In this document: piece after piece, positions 9,075 to 18,568 of the stretch | Position numbering within the stretch: the first letter of the stretch is position 1 | How the letters are laid out: each line of letters begins with the position of its first letter | DNA from: Candidatus Chryseobacterium colombiense | GTDB lineage: Bacteria; Bacteroidota; Bacteroidia; Flavobacteriales; Weeksellaceae | DNA length: 64,000 nt | Direction of reading: 5' to 3' | NCBI GenBank assembly: GCA_029203185.1 | Contig: CP119310.1 | Location: 2,046,001-2,110,000, forward strand | Notes under the pieces: generated by a model | Database searches by the model: none | What the model was told of the DNA's origin: nothing | What the model saw: the letters and a program-made list of their open reading frames with translations, nothing else | Made by a program: the position numbers and the translations under genes

Positions 9075-10144
9075 ATCTTTTCTTGTAATGCATGTTTAAT
9101 AATCTGAACTAATTGCGGACACGAAGCATCATTTTCTATGATTTCCAGCAGATAATCATGATATCCTAACGAAAGAAGGGCTTCAGCAGCAGCAATTTTT
9201 ATCCCCGGAAGATTTGTTCCGTTCAATTTTTCTTTATAAAAATCAGCACAACGAGGGTCGTGAGATAATTTCATCGCTTTCAGCATTTCTATCTGTACCT
9301 CAAGAGGCTGCTCTTCATAGATTTCTTTAAATTCTGTAATGGTAGAAGGTGTTTCCAGCGACTGTAATGCTTTTACCGCTTCTATACGGACATCTATGGC
9401 CGGATGAGTCAACAAAGCTCTTGCTTTATTATAAAAAGCCAGCATCTGGAATTTTCTAAGCAATCGCAAGGCAAAAATAATCACCGAAGTATTCTGGCTG
9501 TCTAACCAGACATTAACGACCTGCTGACACTGATCGGGATCCAGATTGATTGACCTGAGTAAACGAAGCTGCTGCCAGTCAGAAATGATGTAAGCAAAGT
9601 CATTAAGAAAATGCAACCCCTGAAATCCGTTGAACACAACCATTGCATACTGCGCCTCCTGATATACCTGAGGAGAAGGATGCTTCAGAAACGGCATAAT
9701 TTTAGGAACCGCAGATTCTACTTTCATCGCCGTAAGCTCCTGTATACCTTCTGCAATAAGATGAGGCTTTTTTTGTTCTAGTTTTTTGAAGGCCTCTTTC
9801 TGCAGATTATAATCCGTAAAAATTTTTTTAATCTCATCCTGTGCTCCTCCTGAAAATTTTTTCTCAGAAGCCACCAATCTTTCTAAAAACAGGTTTCTGA
9901 ATGAAGATTCCTGTGAATAGGTATTAAAAATCTCATCGTCTTTTTTTTCTTCCGGACCATAAACGATCGCCTCCGAAACTTTTTCGTCGATCATATCGGA
10001 CCATTGATGAATATGAGTCAGTGTTTTGTACTGATGAAAGCTATATGAAAGTACAACTATAATTAAAAGCAGTACCAATATTAATATTCCTAAAAAGGTA
10101 AGGAACAGCTCATGTACCGAAACATATAGAAATAGTGCGGTCAT
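9071..10144 (-). CDS. HEAT-repeat protein with N-terminal membrane anchor
   Basis: 357 residues. One hydrophobic segment at about 10-35 (FLTFLGILILVLLLIIVVL), then an acidic cytoplasmic linker and, from about 100 onward, alpha-helical HEAT-like repeats (e.g. AVPKIMPFLKHPSPQVYQEA, HPAIDVRIEAVKALQSL, AAAEALLSLG). HEAT repeats are protein-interaction scaffolds. The gene overlaps the glycosyltransferase by 4 bases and follows the receiver gene by 5, so tight co-expression is expected. I infer a scaffold or partner of the GT2/sulfatase protein, possibly linking it to the two-component proteins upstream; this is inference from the operon. Confidence 0.75.
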   Translation of the reverse strand: MTALFLYVSVHELFLTFLGILILVLLLIIVVLSYSFHQYKTLTHIHQWSDMIDEKVSEAIVYGPEEKKDDEIFNTYSQESSFRNLFLERLVASEKKFSGGAQDEIKKIFTDYNLQKEAFKKLEQKKPHLIAEGIQELTAMKVESAVPKIMPFLKHPSPQVYQEAQYAMVVFNGFQGLHFLNDFAYIISDWQQLRLLRSINLDPDQCQQVVNVWLDSQNTSVIIFALRLLRKFQMLAFYNKARALLTHPAIDVRIEAVKALQSLETPSTITEFKEIYEEQPLEVQIEMLKAMKLSHDPRCADFYKEKLNGTNLPGIKIAAAEALLSLGYHDYLLEIIENDASCPQLVQIIKHALQEKI

Positions 10145-10149
10145 TTTTT

Positions 10150-10506
10150 CTATTTAGCGGTGAGTCTTTTTATACGTAGTATTAATTCATTGGGACTAAA
10201 AGGCTTTACCATAAAATCTGAAGCTCCTAAATCGAAAGCTTCCAACACCACTTCTTCTTGTCCTAAACTGGAAAGCATGATCACCGGGATTTTTTTACCG
10301 AATGATCTTACTGCAGCAAGTATCTCCGTACCTGAAGCAAAAGGCATCATAATGTCTGTAATAATGAGATCTATTTCTCTTTCTTTAATGGTATCAATAG
10401 CGTCTTTACCATTGCGTGTAACCACTACTTCATAACCTTCTTTTAAAAGTTTGTGTTCTACTGTTTTTAATATCAACTCATCATCTTCAGCAATCAAGAT
10501 TAACAT
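10150..10506 (-). CDS. Stand-alone response-regulator receiver
   Basis: 118 residues, a single receiver domain with no output domain. It shows the acidic pair EDD at 7-9, the phospho-acceptor D51 in ITDIMMPF, the conserved S/T region (MLSS) and MVKPFS with the invariant lysine. Such single-domain receivers act through protein contact, as in CheY or Spo0F. It sits 20 bases after the hybrid kinase gene and 5 before the HEAT-repeat gene, so it probably carries the kinase signal to the membrane polysaccharide proteins. Confidence 0.9.
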   Translation of the reverse strand: MLILIAEDDELILKTVEHKLLKEGYEVVVTRNGKDAIDTIKEREIDLIITDIMMPFASGTEILAAVRSFGKKIPVIMLSSLGQEEVVLEAFDLGASDFMVKPFSPNELILRIKRLTAK

Positions 10507-10526
10507 ACTTATTATTTTTTTAGTTT

Positions 10527-13500
10527 TTATTGATTTATTAGTTTATTTATTAAGCTTTCTCCTATTGTTATTTCCTCTTTTATGGCAGCTTCCATTACTT
10601 CATAATCAGAATTCTGATCTAAATTCTTTTCCCAGTCTGAAGCTGATTGTGCCAATCTAAACAAGCCGGCAGTTCCCGAGGTTCCTTTTAATTTATGTAA
10701 AAATGCTTTTGCCGCATTAAGATCTCTTTCTTCTGTAATCTTTTTTAGTTTTTCTGATGATTGGGTAAGCTCCTGAATGACCAAATTTAAGAAGAATGTT
10801 TTAAATCCTTCGTCTTCCCCAATCTGCTCTTTCAGCATATCCATATCCAAATATTCTCCTATCGGTACATCATCTTTTATTGGTATTTCTTCTGCGTGTT
10901 CATGAGCTAAATACTTTTTCAACATATTGAAGAGATCATTCTGTCTAAGAGGTTTAGGCAGAAAATCTGACATTCCAGATTCTAAGCATTTATCTTTTTC
11001 TCCTGTAACGCTTCCTGCTGTTACCCCTATAATAGGAATGTTTACATAATTTGATAACAGACGAATATGTTTTGTAGCTTCAATTCCGTCCATGACAGGC
11101 ATCTGAACATCCATTAAAACGAGATCAAACTGTTCTTTTTTACATTGATCCAAAGCTTCCTGCCCGTTTACAACTTCTACTAGCGCAGCATTAGGAGTAA
11201 GTGAGCTCATCATTCTTTGATTAAGTGCCATATTCACCGGATTATCATCCGCCAATAATACTTTAAGAGGCTGCATAAATACCGACTCATTGGCATTTGG
11301 TTTCGCAGCAGGAACTTCAGCATCTTTTTTAGTGTATTGAATTGCCCTGCTCAATGTTGTATAAAGTTCATCAGATTTAATAGGCTTCAGCAAACAATAT
11401 GATTTTTCATCCTGACGGAAAGAGGAAATCACTTCATGTTCTTCAGAAGAAGTGTGAAGTACAATAAGCGGTGTCATTTCTCCCTGTTTCTTAAACAGCT
11501 CTTTAATTTTATCTATCGTTTCAAGACCTGATAAAATTGGCATATGATAGTCCATTAAGATGACATCAAATCTTTCGCCCTGCATCAGGAGCTGAATGGC
11601 TTCCAATCCGTTTGCTGCTAATTCAGACTTTATGTTTTTATATTCCAGCATATGCTTCAGGATCATTCTGTTATTTTCATTATCATCCACAATAAGCACA
11701 CGCTCTATTTCTAAGTCTGCAATATCATCAAGATCCTCTATTTCATAAGGGATTTCAAGATCAAAGAAAAATACGGATCCTTTTCCAATTTCGCTGCTCA
11801 ATGAAAGGTTGCTTCCCATATATTTCAGGATATTGTTAGAAATAGTGAGGCCAAGACCTGTTCCTCCGTACTTTTTACTTACCGAACTGTCTTCCTGGGT
11901 AAAGGCGTCGAAAATACGCTGTTGTTTTTCTAAAGGAATTCCTATTCCTGTATCTCTTACAGAAAAACGAATCGTGACCTTTTTTTCATCACTTTTCAGT
12001 TTTTCAATTTTAAGTTCAATTTCTCCCTGTCCTGTAAATTTCACTGCATTTCCCAAAAGATTGATCAAGACCTGCTTGATTCTGGATTCATCCAGCCATA
12101 ACGTTCGAGGTAATCCCTGCTCGATATTAAGAAGCAGTTCCAGATCTTTTCTTTGTGCCTGATACAGAACTACATTTACAACCTGATTTGCCAGGTCATA
12201 GATATTATATTTATCTATAAACAGCTCCAGCTTACCCGATTCTATTTTAGAGAAATCAAGAATATCATTAATTATATTTAATAAACTACTGCCTGATTCG
12301 TTTATGTAATTCAGATACTGAACCTGTGTGTCATTTAACGGGGTTTTTAACAAGAGATCTGAGAATCCTATCACACCATTAAGAGGAGTACGGATTTCAT
12401 GGCTCATATTCGCTAAAAACTCAGATTTTGCTCTACTCGCAAGATCAGCCAGTTCCTTAGCTTTTTTAAGCTCTTCATTAGTTTTTACAAGATTTGTAAT
12501 ATTCTGCGTAAAAATAATGACTCCTCCTATTTCTCCATCATTCATATTCCAAGGAATTACTTCCCAGTTAAAATGTTGAGGTTCATCAAATCCTACGATC
12601 TCAAATACCTGGTTTTCATTTTTATATGGAATACCCTGTAGTGCATCTTTATAAATTTTTCTCCTTTCTTCCGGTACATCGGGATAAATACTGAATAGAT
12701 TTTTCCCAATAATATCCTGGCTTCCTTGGTGAAACTCTTCTTTCCACCTTTTACTTACTGAAACATGGTTCAGGTCTTTGTCAAACATAGCAACCGCAGC
12801 AGGTACATTATTGACAAAAGATTGAAGCATCGCCTCTTTTCGTTCCAGTTCAAGATATGTTTTTTTAGCCGCATCGATATCCTGAATAATTCCAAAAATC
12901 CTAACACATTCATCACCTTCGAATTCAGGGATTCCTTTTACTCTTACCCAAATAACTGTTCCGTCTGTTCTCTTAAGCTGGAATTCTTCATCAAAGGAAA
13001 TTCCCTTTTCTATTGCTCTTGTCAGCAGGAATCTCATTCTTTTTTCACTTTCCCTTTCATAAAATGCAATCAGGCTTTCAAAATCCGGAGTAAAATTTTT
13101 ATCGACTTTATAAATCTCCCTTGTCGATTCTGACCACAGCATTACACGAGATTTAAGATTCATTTCCCAACCTCCTACCTGAGCAACGGAACTCGTTTGT
13201 TCCAGTATTTTTTTTGTATTGATCAAATCTCTTTCCAGATGAATACGTTCGGTCATATTCAATGCTGTACTTACTACATATGGAGTGCCTGTTTCGTCGG
13301 TTTCTACCATATTGTGATACATCCAGTAGATCTGTTCTCCATCTTTTGCCTGAAGGATCATCATTCCCGAATCTTCTCTATTAGCATTAATGCGCAATAA
13401 ATACTGATTCAGTAATCCGCGATGACCTGCAGGTACTAAATCCTTCAGATTTAAAGAAGCAACCTCTTCTTTAGGATATTTCAGAACTTCACGCCCTTTT

Positions 13501-14441
13501 TCATTTACGGACAAAATATTGCCCTCCATATCATGCATACTCATCAATCCGATAGCATTCTCAAAAAAGTTTCTGAATCTGCGCTCCGAACTTTCCAGTT
13601 TCTGGCGTTCCTGCATTTCCTGAGTAATATTTCTACCAAAACAGAAAATCTCAGTTTTCCCCATATTCTGTTTCACCTGCCATTCTATAATGATATCTCC
13701 GTCAGCTGTTGCAGTATAGGTTGTATAGTCTATTCCATTTTCATTAGAGGGTAAATCCCTGTACAATTCTTTCAGTTTTTCGTTATTTTTCCCTAAAAGA
13801 CTTATGAAGTCTCTTTCAATAACATCGTTTTTATTCAGCTGAAAGACATTTTCGAAAGCCGGATTTACATTTTTCAATTTGAAGCCGTTATCCAGCACAC
13901 AAATAATATTGTTGGTTATAGCAAAGGTTTCAGAAAAATATTCTGCCTGAATATTCTTTCTTTTACTTATCAATATTTTGGTAATCGCCTCTCCCAGTTT
14001 CTTCAAAGAATTGATTTGAGGTTCGGAAAGTGTTTTAGGCTTGTAATCTATAACGCATAATGTTCCCAGAATCAAACCTACTTCATCAATCAACGGAACT
14101 CCGGCATAAAAACGGATACCACCCTCTCTAATGATTGCATTAGAAGATGATCGGTAGTCTAAAAAAGTATCATTAATTACCAATACTTCCCTATCCATAA
14201 TAGTATATTGACAGACTGTATCCTTACGGGCAACAAAATCTAAAGACATTCCCACACAGCTTTGAATCGTCTGTGTTTCCTGTTCCATCATAGCAATGAG
14301 TGAAGCAGGACAATCGGCAATAAGACAAGCCGCTTCGGCAAATACATCCAAATCAGGATCTTTTCCAAGATTTAAAAGATCATAGATTTTCAGTCTTTCC
14401 AATCTTTCTGCTTCATTTTCAGGAACAGGGTATTTCTTCAT
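10527..14441 (-). CDS. Hybrid sensor histidine kinase (GAF-PAS4-HisKA-HATPase-REC2-HPt)
   Basis: 1304 residues with no TM segment, so probably a cytoplasmic sensor. Domains in order: GAF about 25-160; four PAS/PAC modules about 165-275, 285-405, 410-530 and 540-660; HisKA about 675-740 with the phospho-histidine in MSHEIRTPLNG; HATPase about 785-905 with the G-boxes DTGIGIP and GGTGLGL; receivers at about 925-1045 (LMDYHMP) and 1065-1185 (LMDVQMP); a C-terminal HPt with HKLKGTSG at about 1245. This is a full phosphorelay in one chain. It is the first gene of a four-gene operon with a receiver, a HEAT protein and the polysaccharide synthase. The signal sensed is unknown. Confidence 0.9.
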   Translation of the reverse strand: MKKYPVPENEAERLERLKIYDLLNLGKDPDLDVFAEAACLIADCPASLIAMMEQETQTIQSCVGMSLDFVARKDTVCQYTIMDREVLVINDTFLDYRSSSNAIIREGGIRFYAGVPLIDEVGLILGTLCVIDYKPKTLSEPQINSLKKLGEAITKILISKRKNIQAEYFSETFAITNNIICVLDNGFKLKNVNPAFENVFQLNKNDVIERDFISLLGKNNEKLKELYRDLPSNENGIDYTTYTATADGDIIIEWQVKQNMGKTEIFCFGRNITQEMQERQKLESSERRFRNFFENAIGLMSMHDMEGNILSVNEKGREVLKYPKEEVASLNLKDLVPAGHRGLLNQYLLRINANREDSGMMILQAKDGEQIYWMYHNMVETDETGTPYVVSTALNMTERIHLERDLINTKKILEQTSSVAQVGGWEMNLKSRVMLWSESTREIYKVDKNFTPDFESLIAFYERESEKRMRFLLTRAIEKGISFDEEFQLKRTDGTVIWVRVKGIPEFEGDECVRIFGIIQDIDAAKKTYLELERKEAMLQSFVNNVPAAVAMFDKDLNHVSVSKRWKEEFHQGSQDIIGKNLFSIYPDVPEERRKIYKDALQGIPYKNENQVFEIVGFDEPQHFNWEVIPWNMNDGEIGGVIIFTQNITNLVKTNEELKKAKELADLASRAKSEFLANMSHEIRTPLNGVIGFSDLLLKTPLNDTQVQYLNYINESGSSLLNIINDILDFSKIESGKLELFIDKYNIYDLANQVVNVVLYQAQRKDLELLLNIEQGLPRTLWLDESRIKQVLINLLGNAVKFTGQGEIELKIEKLKSDEKKVTIRFSVRDTGIGIPLEKQQRIFDAFTQEDSSVSKKYGGTGLGLTISNNILKYMGSNLSLSSEIGKGSVFFFDLEIPYEIEDLDDIADLEIERVLIVDDNENNRMILKHMLEYKNIKSELAANGLEAIQLLMQGERFDVILMDYHMPILSGLETIDKIKELFKKQGEMTPLIVLHTSSEEHEVISSFRQDEKSYCLLKPIKSDELYTTLSRAIQYTKKDAEVPAAKPNANESVFMQPLKVLLADDNPVNMALNQRMMSSLTPNAALVEVVNGQEALDQCKKEQFDLVLMDVQMPVMDGIEATKHIRLLSNYVNIPIIGVTAGSVTGEKDKCLESGMSDFLPKPLRQNDLFNMLKKYLAHEHAEEIPIKDDVPIGEYLDMDMLKEQIGEDEGFKTFFLNLVIQELTQSSEKLKKITEERDLNAAKAFLHKLKGTSGTAGLFRLAQSASDWEKNLDQNSDYEVMEAAIKEEITIGESLINKLINQ

Positions 14442-14476
14442 ACAGTATAGGTTTGTATATTATTCAATCTAAGCAT

Positions 14477-14484
14477 CAAAATTA
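14477..14484 (-). promoter_or_regulatory. Putative -7 promoter element of the hybrid-kinase operon
   Basis: The minus strand reads TAATTTTG, matching TAnnTTTG, 36 bases upstream of the ATG of the hybrid kinase. The nearest TTG upstream is 24 bases away, longer than usual, so the -33 element is uncertain. Confidence 0.4.
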
Positions 14485-14656
14485 GCCATTAAAAGATTAA
14501 AATTCATTCAAGAAAATATCAAAATATCTTTATGAAAATATAATCTTCAACTATTTCACTTAATAGCGTTTTAATATGGTATAAAAATAAGGAATTAGAA
14601 AATAAGATGACAAACAAATATCGACAGCTTCCATTTATTCTCATAATCCCTTTGCA

Positions 14657-14686
14657 TAAAAAAATCTGTAGTTTCCTACAGATTTC
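14657..14686 (-). terminator. Terminator at the end of the capsule cluster
   Basis: Inverted repeat AAATCTGTAG (14662-14671) and CTACAGATTT (14676-14685), a 10-bp stem with a 4-base loop, followed on the minus strand by a run of T. It lies 24 bases downstream of the stop of the aminotransferase gene and probably ends the long minus-strand polysaccharide transcript. Confidence 0.8.
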
Positions 14687-14708
14687 TATTATTTAATGTT
14701 AAAATTAT

Positions 14709-15842
14709 TTAGCTAAAGAAATTCTTTATCACATTGGCAATCCTTTCACGGTCTTTATCAGATAAGTTTGATCCTGAAGGTAAACATAGTCCATTATCGA
14801 ATAATTCTTCCGCAACATTCCCGCCATAGTAAGGAGCATCTGCAAACACTGGCTGTAAATGCATTGGTTTCCATAAAGGACGAGACTCTATAGTATCTTC
14901 CAAAAATGCTAATCGCAGTTCTTCACGGTTTCTTCCTGTTATTACCGGATCAATGATAATAGCTGACAGCCAATGATTGGAATAAAAATCTGAAGTCGGC
15001 TCTGAAAATACCTCAACTCCATTTATATTATTAAAAAGCTCTACATAAAACTCATGCATTTTTCGGCGAGCATCAACTCTATTTGATAAAACTTCCATCT
15101 GCCCTCTTCCTATTCCCGCAGTAATATTACTCATCCGATAATTATATCCAATATGAGAATGCTGATAATGAGGAGCATTATCTCTTGCCTGAGTAGAAAG
15201 AAATACTGCTTTATCTTTGTCTTCTTTTGTATGACAAACCAAAGCACCTCCACCTGAAGTTGTAATAATTTTATTTCCGTTAAAGGACAAAATTCCGAAA
15301 CGTCCAAAAGTTCCGCAAGCCTGATTTTTATAGGTAGAGCCTAAAGCTTCTGCCGCATCCTCAATGACCGGAATCTCATACTTTGCTGCAATTTCATTAA
15401 TTTCTTTCATTTTCGCAGGCATTCCATAGAGATGTACCACAATGATCGCTTTAGGCTTTTTCCCCTTTTGGGTGCGATCTTCAATAGCTTCTTGTAATGC
15501 TTTCGGACAAATGTTCCAAGTTTCTTTTTCCGAGTCGATGAATACAGGAGTGGCTCCGCAATAAGTGATGGGATTGGCCGAAGCAACAAATGAAAAGGTA
15601 GAAGTAAGAACCTCATCATGTTTTTCCACATTTAACATTACTAATGCTAAATGAATGGCAGATGTGGCAGAATTCAATGCCACCAGTTCATGATTATTAC
15701 CTAAGCATTGTTTTAAATCCTGCTCGAAACCATCTATATTTTCCCCAATTGAAGTGACCCAATTTTTCTCAAAGGCATCGCTTACATAAAAAAGTTCTTT
15801 TCCTGAAAGATGGGGTGAAGAAAGCCATATTTTATCCTGCAT
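14709..15842 (-). CDS. DegT/DnrJ/EryC1 family sugar aminotransferase (PglE-like)
   Basis: 377 residues, full length for the family. PLP fold with the Schiff-base lysine K191 in FNGNKIITTSGGG and D162 in the EDAAEALG motif that contacts the pyridine nitrogen; EDAAEALGS and the HxxGYNYRMS segment are typical of UDP-4-keto-sugar aminotransferases. In this pathway it would transaminate the 4-keto-6-deoxy intermediate made by the dehydratase at 34795-36750, giving a UDP-4-amino-4,6-dideoxy-HexNAc. It is the last gene of the cluster, 47 bases after the PglC-like gene. The acetyltransferase (PglD) that usually accompanies this set is not in the window. Confidence 0.88.
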   Translation of the reverse strand: MQDKIWLSSPHLSGKELFYVSDAFEKNWVTSIGENIDGFEQDLKQCLGNNHELVALNSATSAIHLALVMLNVEKHDEVLTSTFSFVASANPITYCGATPVFIDSEKETWNICPKALQEAIEDRTQKGKKPKAIIVVHLYGMPAKMKEINEIAAKYEIPVIEDAAEALGSTYKNQACGTFGRFGILSFNGNKIITTSGGGALVCHTKEDKDKAVFLSTQARDNAPHYQHSHIGYNYRMSNITAGIGRGQMEVLSNRVDARRKMHEFYVELFNNINGVEVFSEPTSDFYSNHWLSAIIIDPVITGRNREELRLAFLEDTIESRPLWKPMHLQPVFADAPYYGGNVAEELFDNGLCLPSGSNLSDKDRERIANVIKNFFS

Positions 15843-15889
15843 TTTACTGTTTTAAAGTAAATTTAATTGATTTAAAGTAAAATGGAAAA

Positions 15890-16441
15890 TTATTTTTGGA
15901 TTCTGTCTCCCTGACCTTTTCCGCTAACGGTTGCAAAAATATACTTAAAATAATCTGAAAGTGTAAGGTTCTGAATCATCTCCGCATCTTTAATCGCAAG
16001 CTCTAAAGGGGTTGACATATCGATTTCGTTAATCTGTGAAAGACCAGTAATTCCAGGTACTACATTATAAACCCCTCTTTTATCTCTTTCTTCAATTAAT
16101 TCAGTTTGGTTAAATAAGTTCGGTCTTGGCCCAACTAAACTCATATCGCCGGTTAAAACATTGATCAATTGCGGAAGTTCATCCAGTTTAGATTTACGTA
16201 AAAAGCTTCCAAATTTTGTGACTGACGCCTGATTTGAGAGATGTGTAGCCACAGATTTAGTATTGACATGCATGGTTCTGAATTTAATTAGTTTGAACGG
16301 CCTCTTATAGCGTCCTACTCTTTCCTGAACAAATATGGGTGAACCTGTATCAAACAATCCTATTATATATAAAATTACAAGAATTGGCCAAAGGAATAAA
16401 AGTCCGAAAAATGAAAATAAAAAATCGAATATGCGAATCAT
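15890..16441 (-). CDS. PglC/WcaJ-type initiating sugar phosphate transferase
   Basis: 183 residues, the compact size of PglC-like monotopic phosphoglycosyl transferases. A hydrophobic re-entrant helix is at about 5-28; then come the motifs VQERVGR, LIKFRTM, SKLDELPQL with the catalytic DE pair, and LVGPRP. It transfers a sugar-1-phosphate from a UDP-sugar to undecaprenyl phosphate and so starts the repeat unit at the inner membrane. Its neighbours (aminotransferase, epimerase, GT4) form the module that begins glycan assembly in many Bacteroidota clusters. The preferred sugar is presumably the one made by the adjacent aminotransferase. Confidence 0.9.
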   Translation of the reverse strand: MIRIFDFLFSFFGLLFLWPILVILYIIGLFDTGSPIFVQERVGRYKRPFKLIKFRTMHVNTKSVATHLSNQASVTKFGSFLRKSKLDELPQLINVLTGDMSLVGPRPNLFNQTELIEERDKRGVYNVVPGITGLSQINEIDMSTPLELAIKDAEMIQNLTLSDYFKYIFATVSGKGQGDRIQK

Positions 16442-16473
16442 AATTTTTAAATGTGAGTGTGATAATTTTAAGT

Positions 16474-17382
16474 CTATTTTTTTTCTTTAAAGCTTTTAAT
16501 TGTTTTGATAAGGCCTTCCTCTGCTGATAAGGGTAGTTTTTCAATTCCTAACGCAGATTTTATTTTTTGGTTGGAAACCACATAGGATTCTGTAAGCTTT
16601 TTTAACCTTTCAGAATTTAACGGAAGCTTTAGTTTATCCCCTAAACCAGCAATTTTCTCAATCAAGCCTTTAGAAATTGACCAAAGTTTTGGTTTTTTAT
16701 TCAAAGCTTTATTTATTGTTGAAATTAATTCATTGGTGGAAAGAGCTTCATCATCTGCAAAATTATAAATTCCTGATTGTAAATCATCTTTCATAAGCAT
16801 TTCATATATCAGATAATTCAAATTATCTATCCCAAAAAAAGATCTTTGATTATGAAATGATGCGAGAGGCCAAGGCAAGCCTTTTTCAACAATTTTATAG
16901 AGAAGATTTAGGTTTCCTTTGTTTCCCGGACCATGGATCATACAAGGTCGAATGATATAAACTTTCTTTCCTTCAGGTAAATTTTGATTTAAGATATATT
17001 CTTCTGCTTCGATTTTTGACTTCCCATAATGTGTTATCGGATTAGCTTCATCGCTTTCCGTCAAAATTTCTTCGACAGAATCTGCTGCGGCTTTTACAGA
17101 ACTGAAATAAAAGAATTTTTTTATATCTGAATTTAAAAATTCATTAAATATTTCAATAGTCAAATCACGATTTATTTTATAATACTCATCAGGGTTCGAG
17201 ACATTTGAAGTGTCGTGAGCTTTACCTGAAAGATGAATAATCGCATCGGAAGATTTTGAAAAACCTGTTTTCCAGTTCTTACTTCTTAAAGAAAAAACGT
17301 TTATTACACAATCTTTTTGTTTTAAAAAAAACGAAAGATTTTTTCCTACAAAACCGGATGCTCCCGTAATAGTTACAATCAT
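16474..17382 (-). CDS. NAD-dependent sugar epimerase/dehydratase (extended SDR)
   Basis: 302 residues. N-terminal Rossmann motif GASGFVG (about 7-13), catalytic serine region FYFSSVKAA and YGKSK with the Tyr/Lys pair near 139-143, and a substrate-binding tail. This resembles WbpV/WbpK-like 4-epimerases or 4-reductases that complete dideoxy amino sugars in O-antigen clusters, but the exact reaction cannot be read from the sequence. It starts 3 bases after the GT4 gene's end and ends 32 bases before the phosphoglycosyl transferase gene, so it likely supplies the priming sugar. Confidence 0.82.
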   Translation of the reverse strand: MIVTITGASGFVGKNLSFFLKQKDCVINVFSLRSKNWKTGFSKSSDAIIHLSGKAHDTSNVSNPDEYYKINRDLTIEIFNEFLNSDIKKFFYFSSVKAAADSVEEILTESDEANPITHYGKSKIEAEEYILNQNLPEGKKVYIIRPCMIHGPGNKGNLNLLYKIVEKGLPWPLASFHNQRSFFGIDNLNYLIYEMLMKDDLQSGIYNFADDEALSTNELISTINKALNKKPKLWSISKGLIEKIAGLGDKLKLPLNSERLKKLTESYVVSNQKIKSALGIEKLPLSAEEGLIKTIKSFKEKK

Positions 17383-17385
17383 TTT

Positions 17386-18510
17386 TTATTTTAATAAATC
17401 TTTATAGATTTCCAAATGTCTTTTTATAACAGCATTTACATCAAATTCTTTTTCTGCCTTTATTCTAGATTGATATCCCATCTTTTCTATCAAATCAGGA
17501 TTTACCACTAACTTTTCTATGGCATCTGCAAGTTCTCTAACAGAATATACCGGTACTTTTAATCCATTAATACCTTCATCTACACACTCCCGGCAACCTA
17601 TGGCATCAGTTGTAATAATAGCTCTACCAATGGCACAAGCTTCTATTAATGTTTTAGGCATACCTTCTCTATATGACGGTAATATTACAATGTGTGAATC
17701 TTTGTAGACCTTTACCATATCTTTTTGGTAGCCAATCCACACGACATAATCTCCATCTTGCCAATCGTTTAAATAGCTTGCAGGAACTCCTGCCTTATTA
17801 TCTTCGTCTGCCAAACCAGACAAAATGATCTGTAACTGATCATGATATTTTTCCTTGAGCAATTCTGATGCTTCCCTCAGTTCCTTCACCCCTTTATCCC
17901 ATAACATTCTTATAGGCAAAACTATTTTAATTCTATCAAAAGAAGGGAAAAGACTTTTTTCATATTTTACCAGGTCAACCCCAGAACCTTTTATCCTTGC
18001 TATTGTATTTTTTTTAGATAGTATTCTTAAATTTTTGAAAACCCTTTGATCATCATCATTTTGAAAAATAACCGTTAATTTATCTCTATCGAATCCATAA
18101 CGCATTAATCTTATCATTAACCTCTGGACAGAACCTTTTCGATCACCAGTGAAATTATATCCTAAACCACTTACAGCATTTAATACACCTTTCATATTCA
18201 AGGTTCTTGCAATAATTGATCCATAAGTTACCGGCTTTAATGTAATATGGTGAACAACATCTGGCTTAACTTTCTTATATAATTGATAGAACTGACCTAA
18301 AGTCTTAAATTCTTTAAGAGGATTTATTCCGGATCTTGAAAATTTAAAATCTATAAAAGTTATCCCATCAACTTCTATTTCTTTTTTTCTTCCTGTGTCT
18401 TCACAAGCAACAAATACTTTCCACCCATCTTTACTTGCTTGTTGCGCAATACACAACCGATGAGAAATAAAAAACCAGTCGACGTTAGCAACCATTAAAA
18501 GTGTATTCAT
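17386..18510 (-). CDS. Glycosyltransferase family 4 (PglA/WbpH-like)
   Basis: 374 residues from ATG at 18510; a GTG three codons upstream is also possible. GT-B fold: the N-terminal domain has DWFFISHR and LKPVTYGSII, the C-terminal domain has YREGMPKTLIEACAIGRAIITT, the E-x7-E retaining GT4 motif, followed by ECVDEGINGL. It sits next to the epimerase and PglC-like genes, as in other clusters where this enzyme adds the second sugar to the lipid-linked first sugar. Soluble or peripheral at the inner membrane. Donor and acceptor are not determinable here. Confidence 0.87.
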   Translation of the reverse strand: MNTLLMVANVDWFFISHRLCIAQQASKDGWKVFVACEDTGRKKEIEVDGITFIDFKFSRSGINPLKEFKTLGQFYQLYKKVKPDVVHHITLKPVTYGSIIARTLNMKGVLNAVSGLGYNFTGDRKGSVQRLMIRLMRYGFDRDKLTVIFQNDDDQRVFKNLRILSKKNTIARIKGSGVDLVKYEKSLFPSFDRIKIVLPIRMLWDKGVKELREASELLKEKYHDQLQIILSGLADEDNKAGVPASYLNDWQDGDYVVWIGYQKDMVKVYKDSHIVILPSYREGMPKTLIEACAIGRAIITTDAIGCRECVDEGINGLKVPVYSVRELADAIEKLVVNPDLIEKMGYQSRIKAEKEFDVNAVIKRHLEIYKDLLK

Positions 18511-18568
18511 AACAAACACATATTATCAAAAAACATTAAGCACTATTTTATTTAATATCATCAAATAT

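Noticed and set aside
14442..14708. Small gene in the gap after the capsule cluster
   Set aside because: Only a terminator and promoter elements were found; no frame with plausible start and composition.
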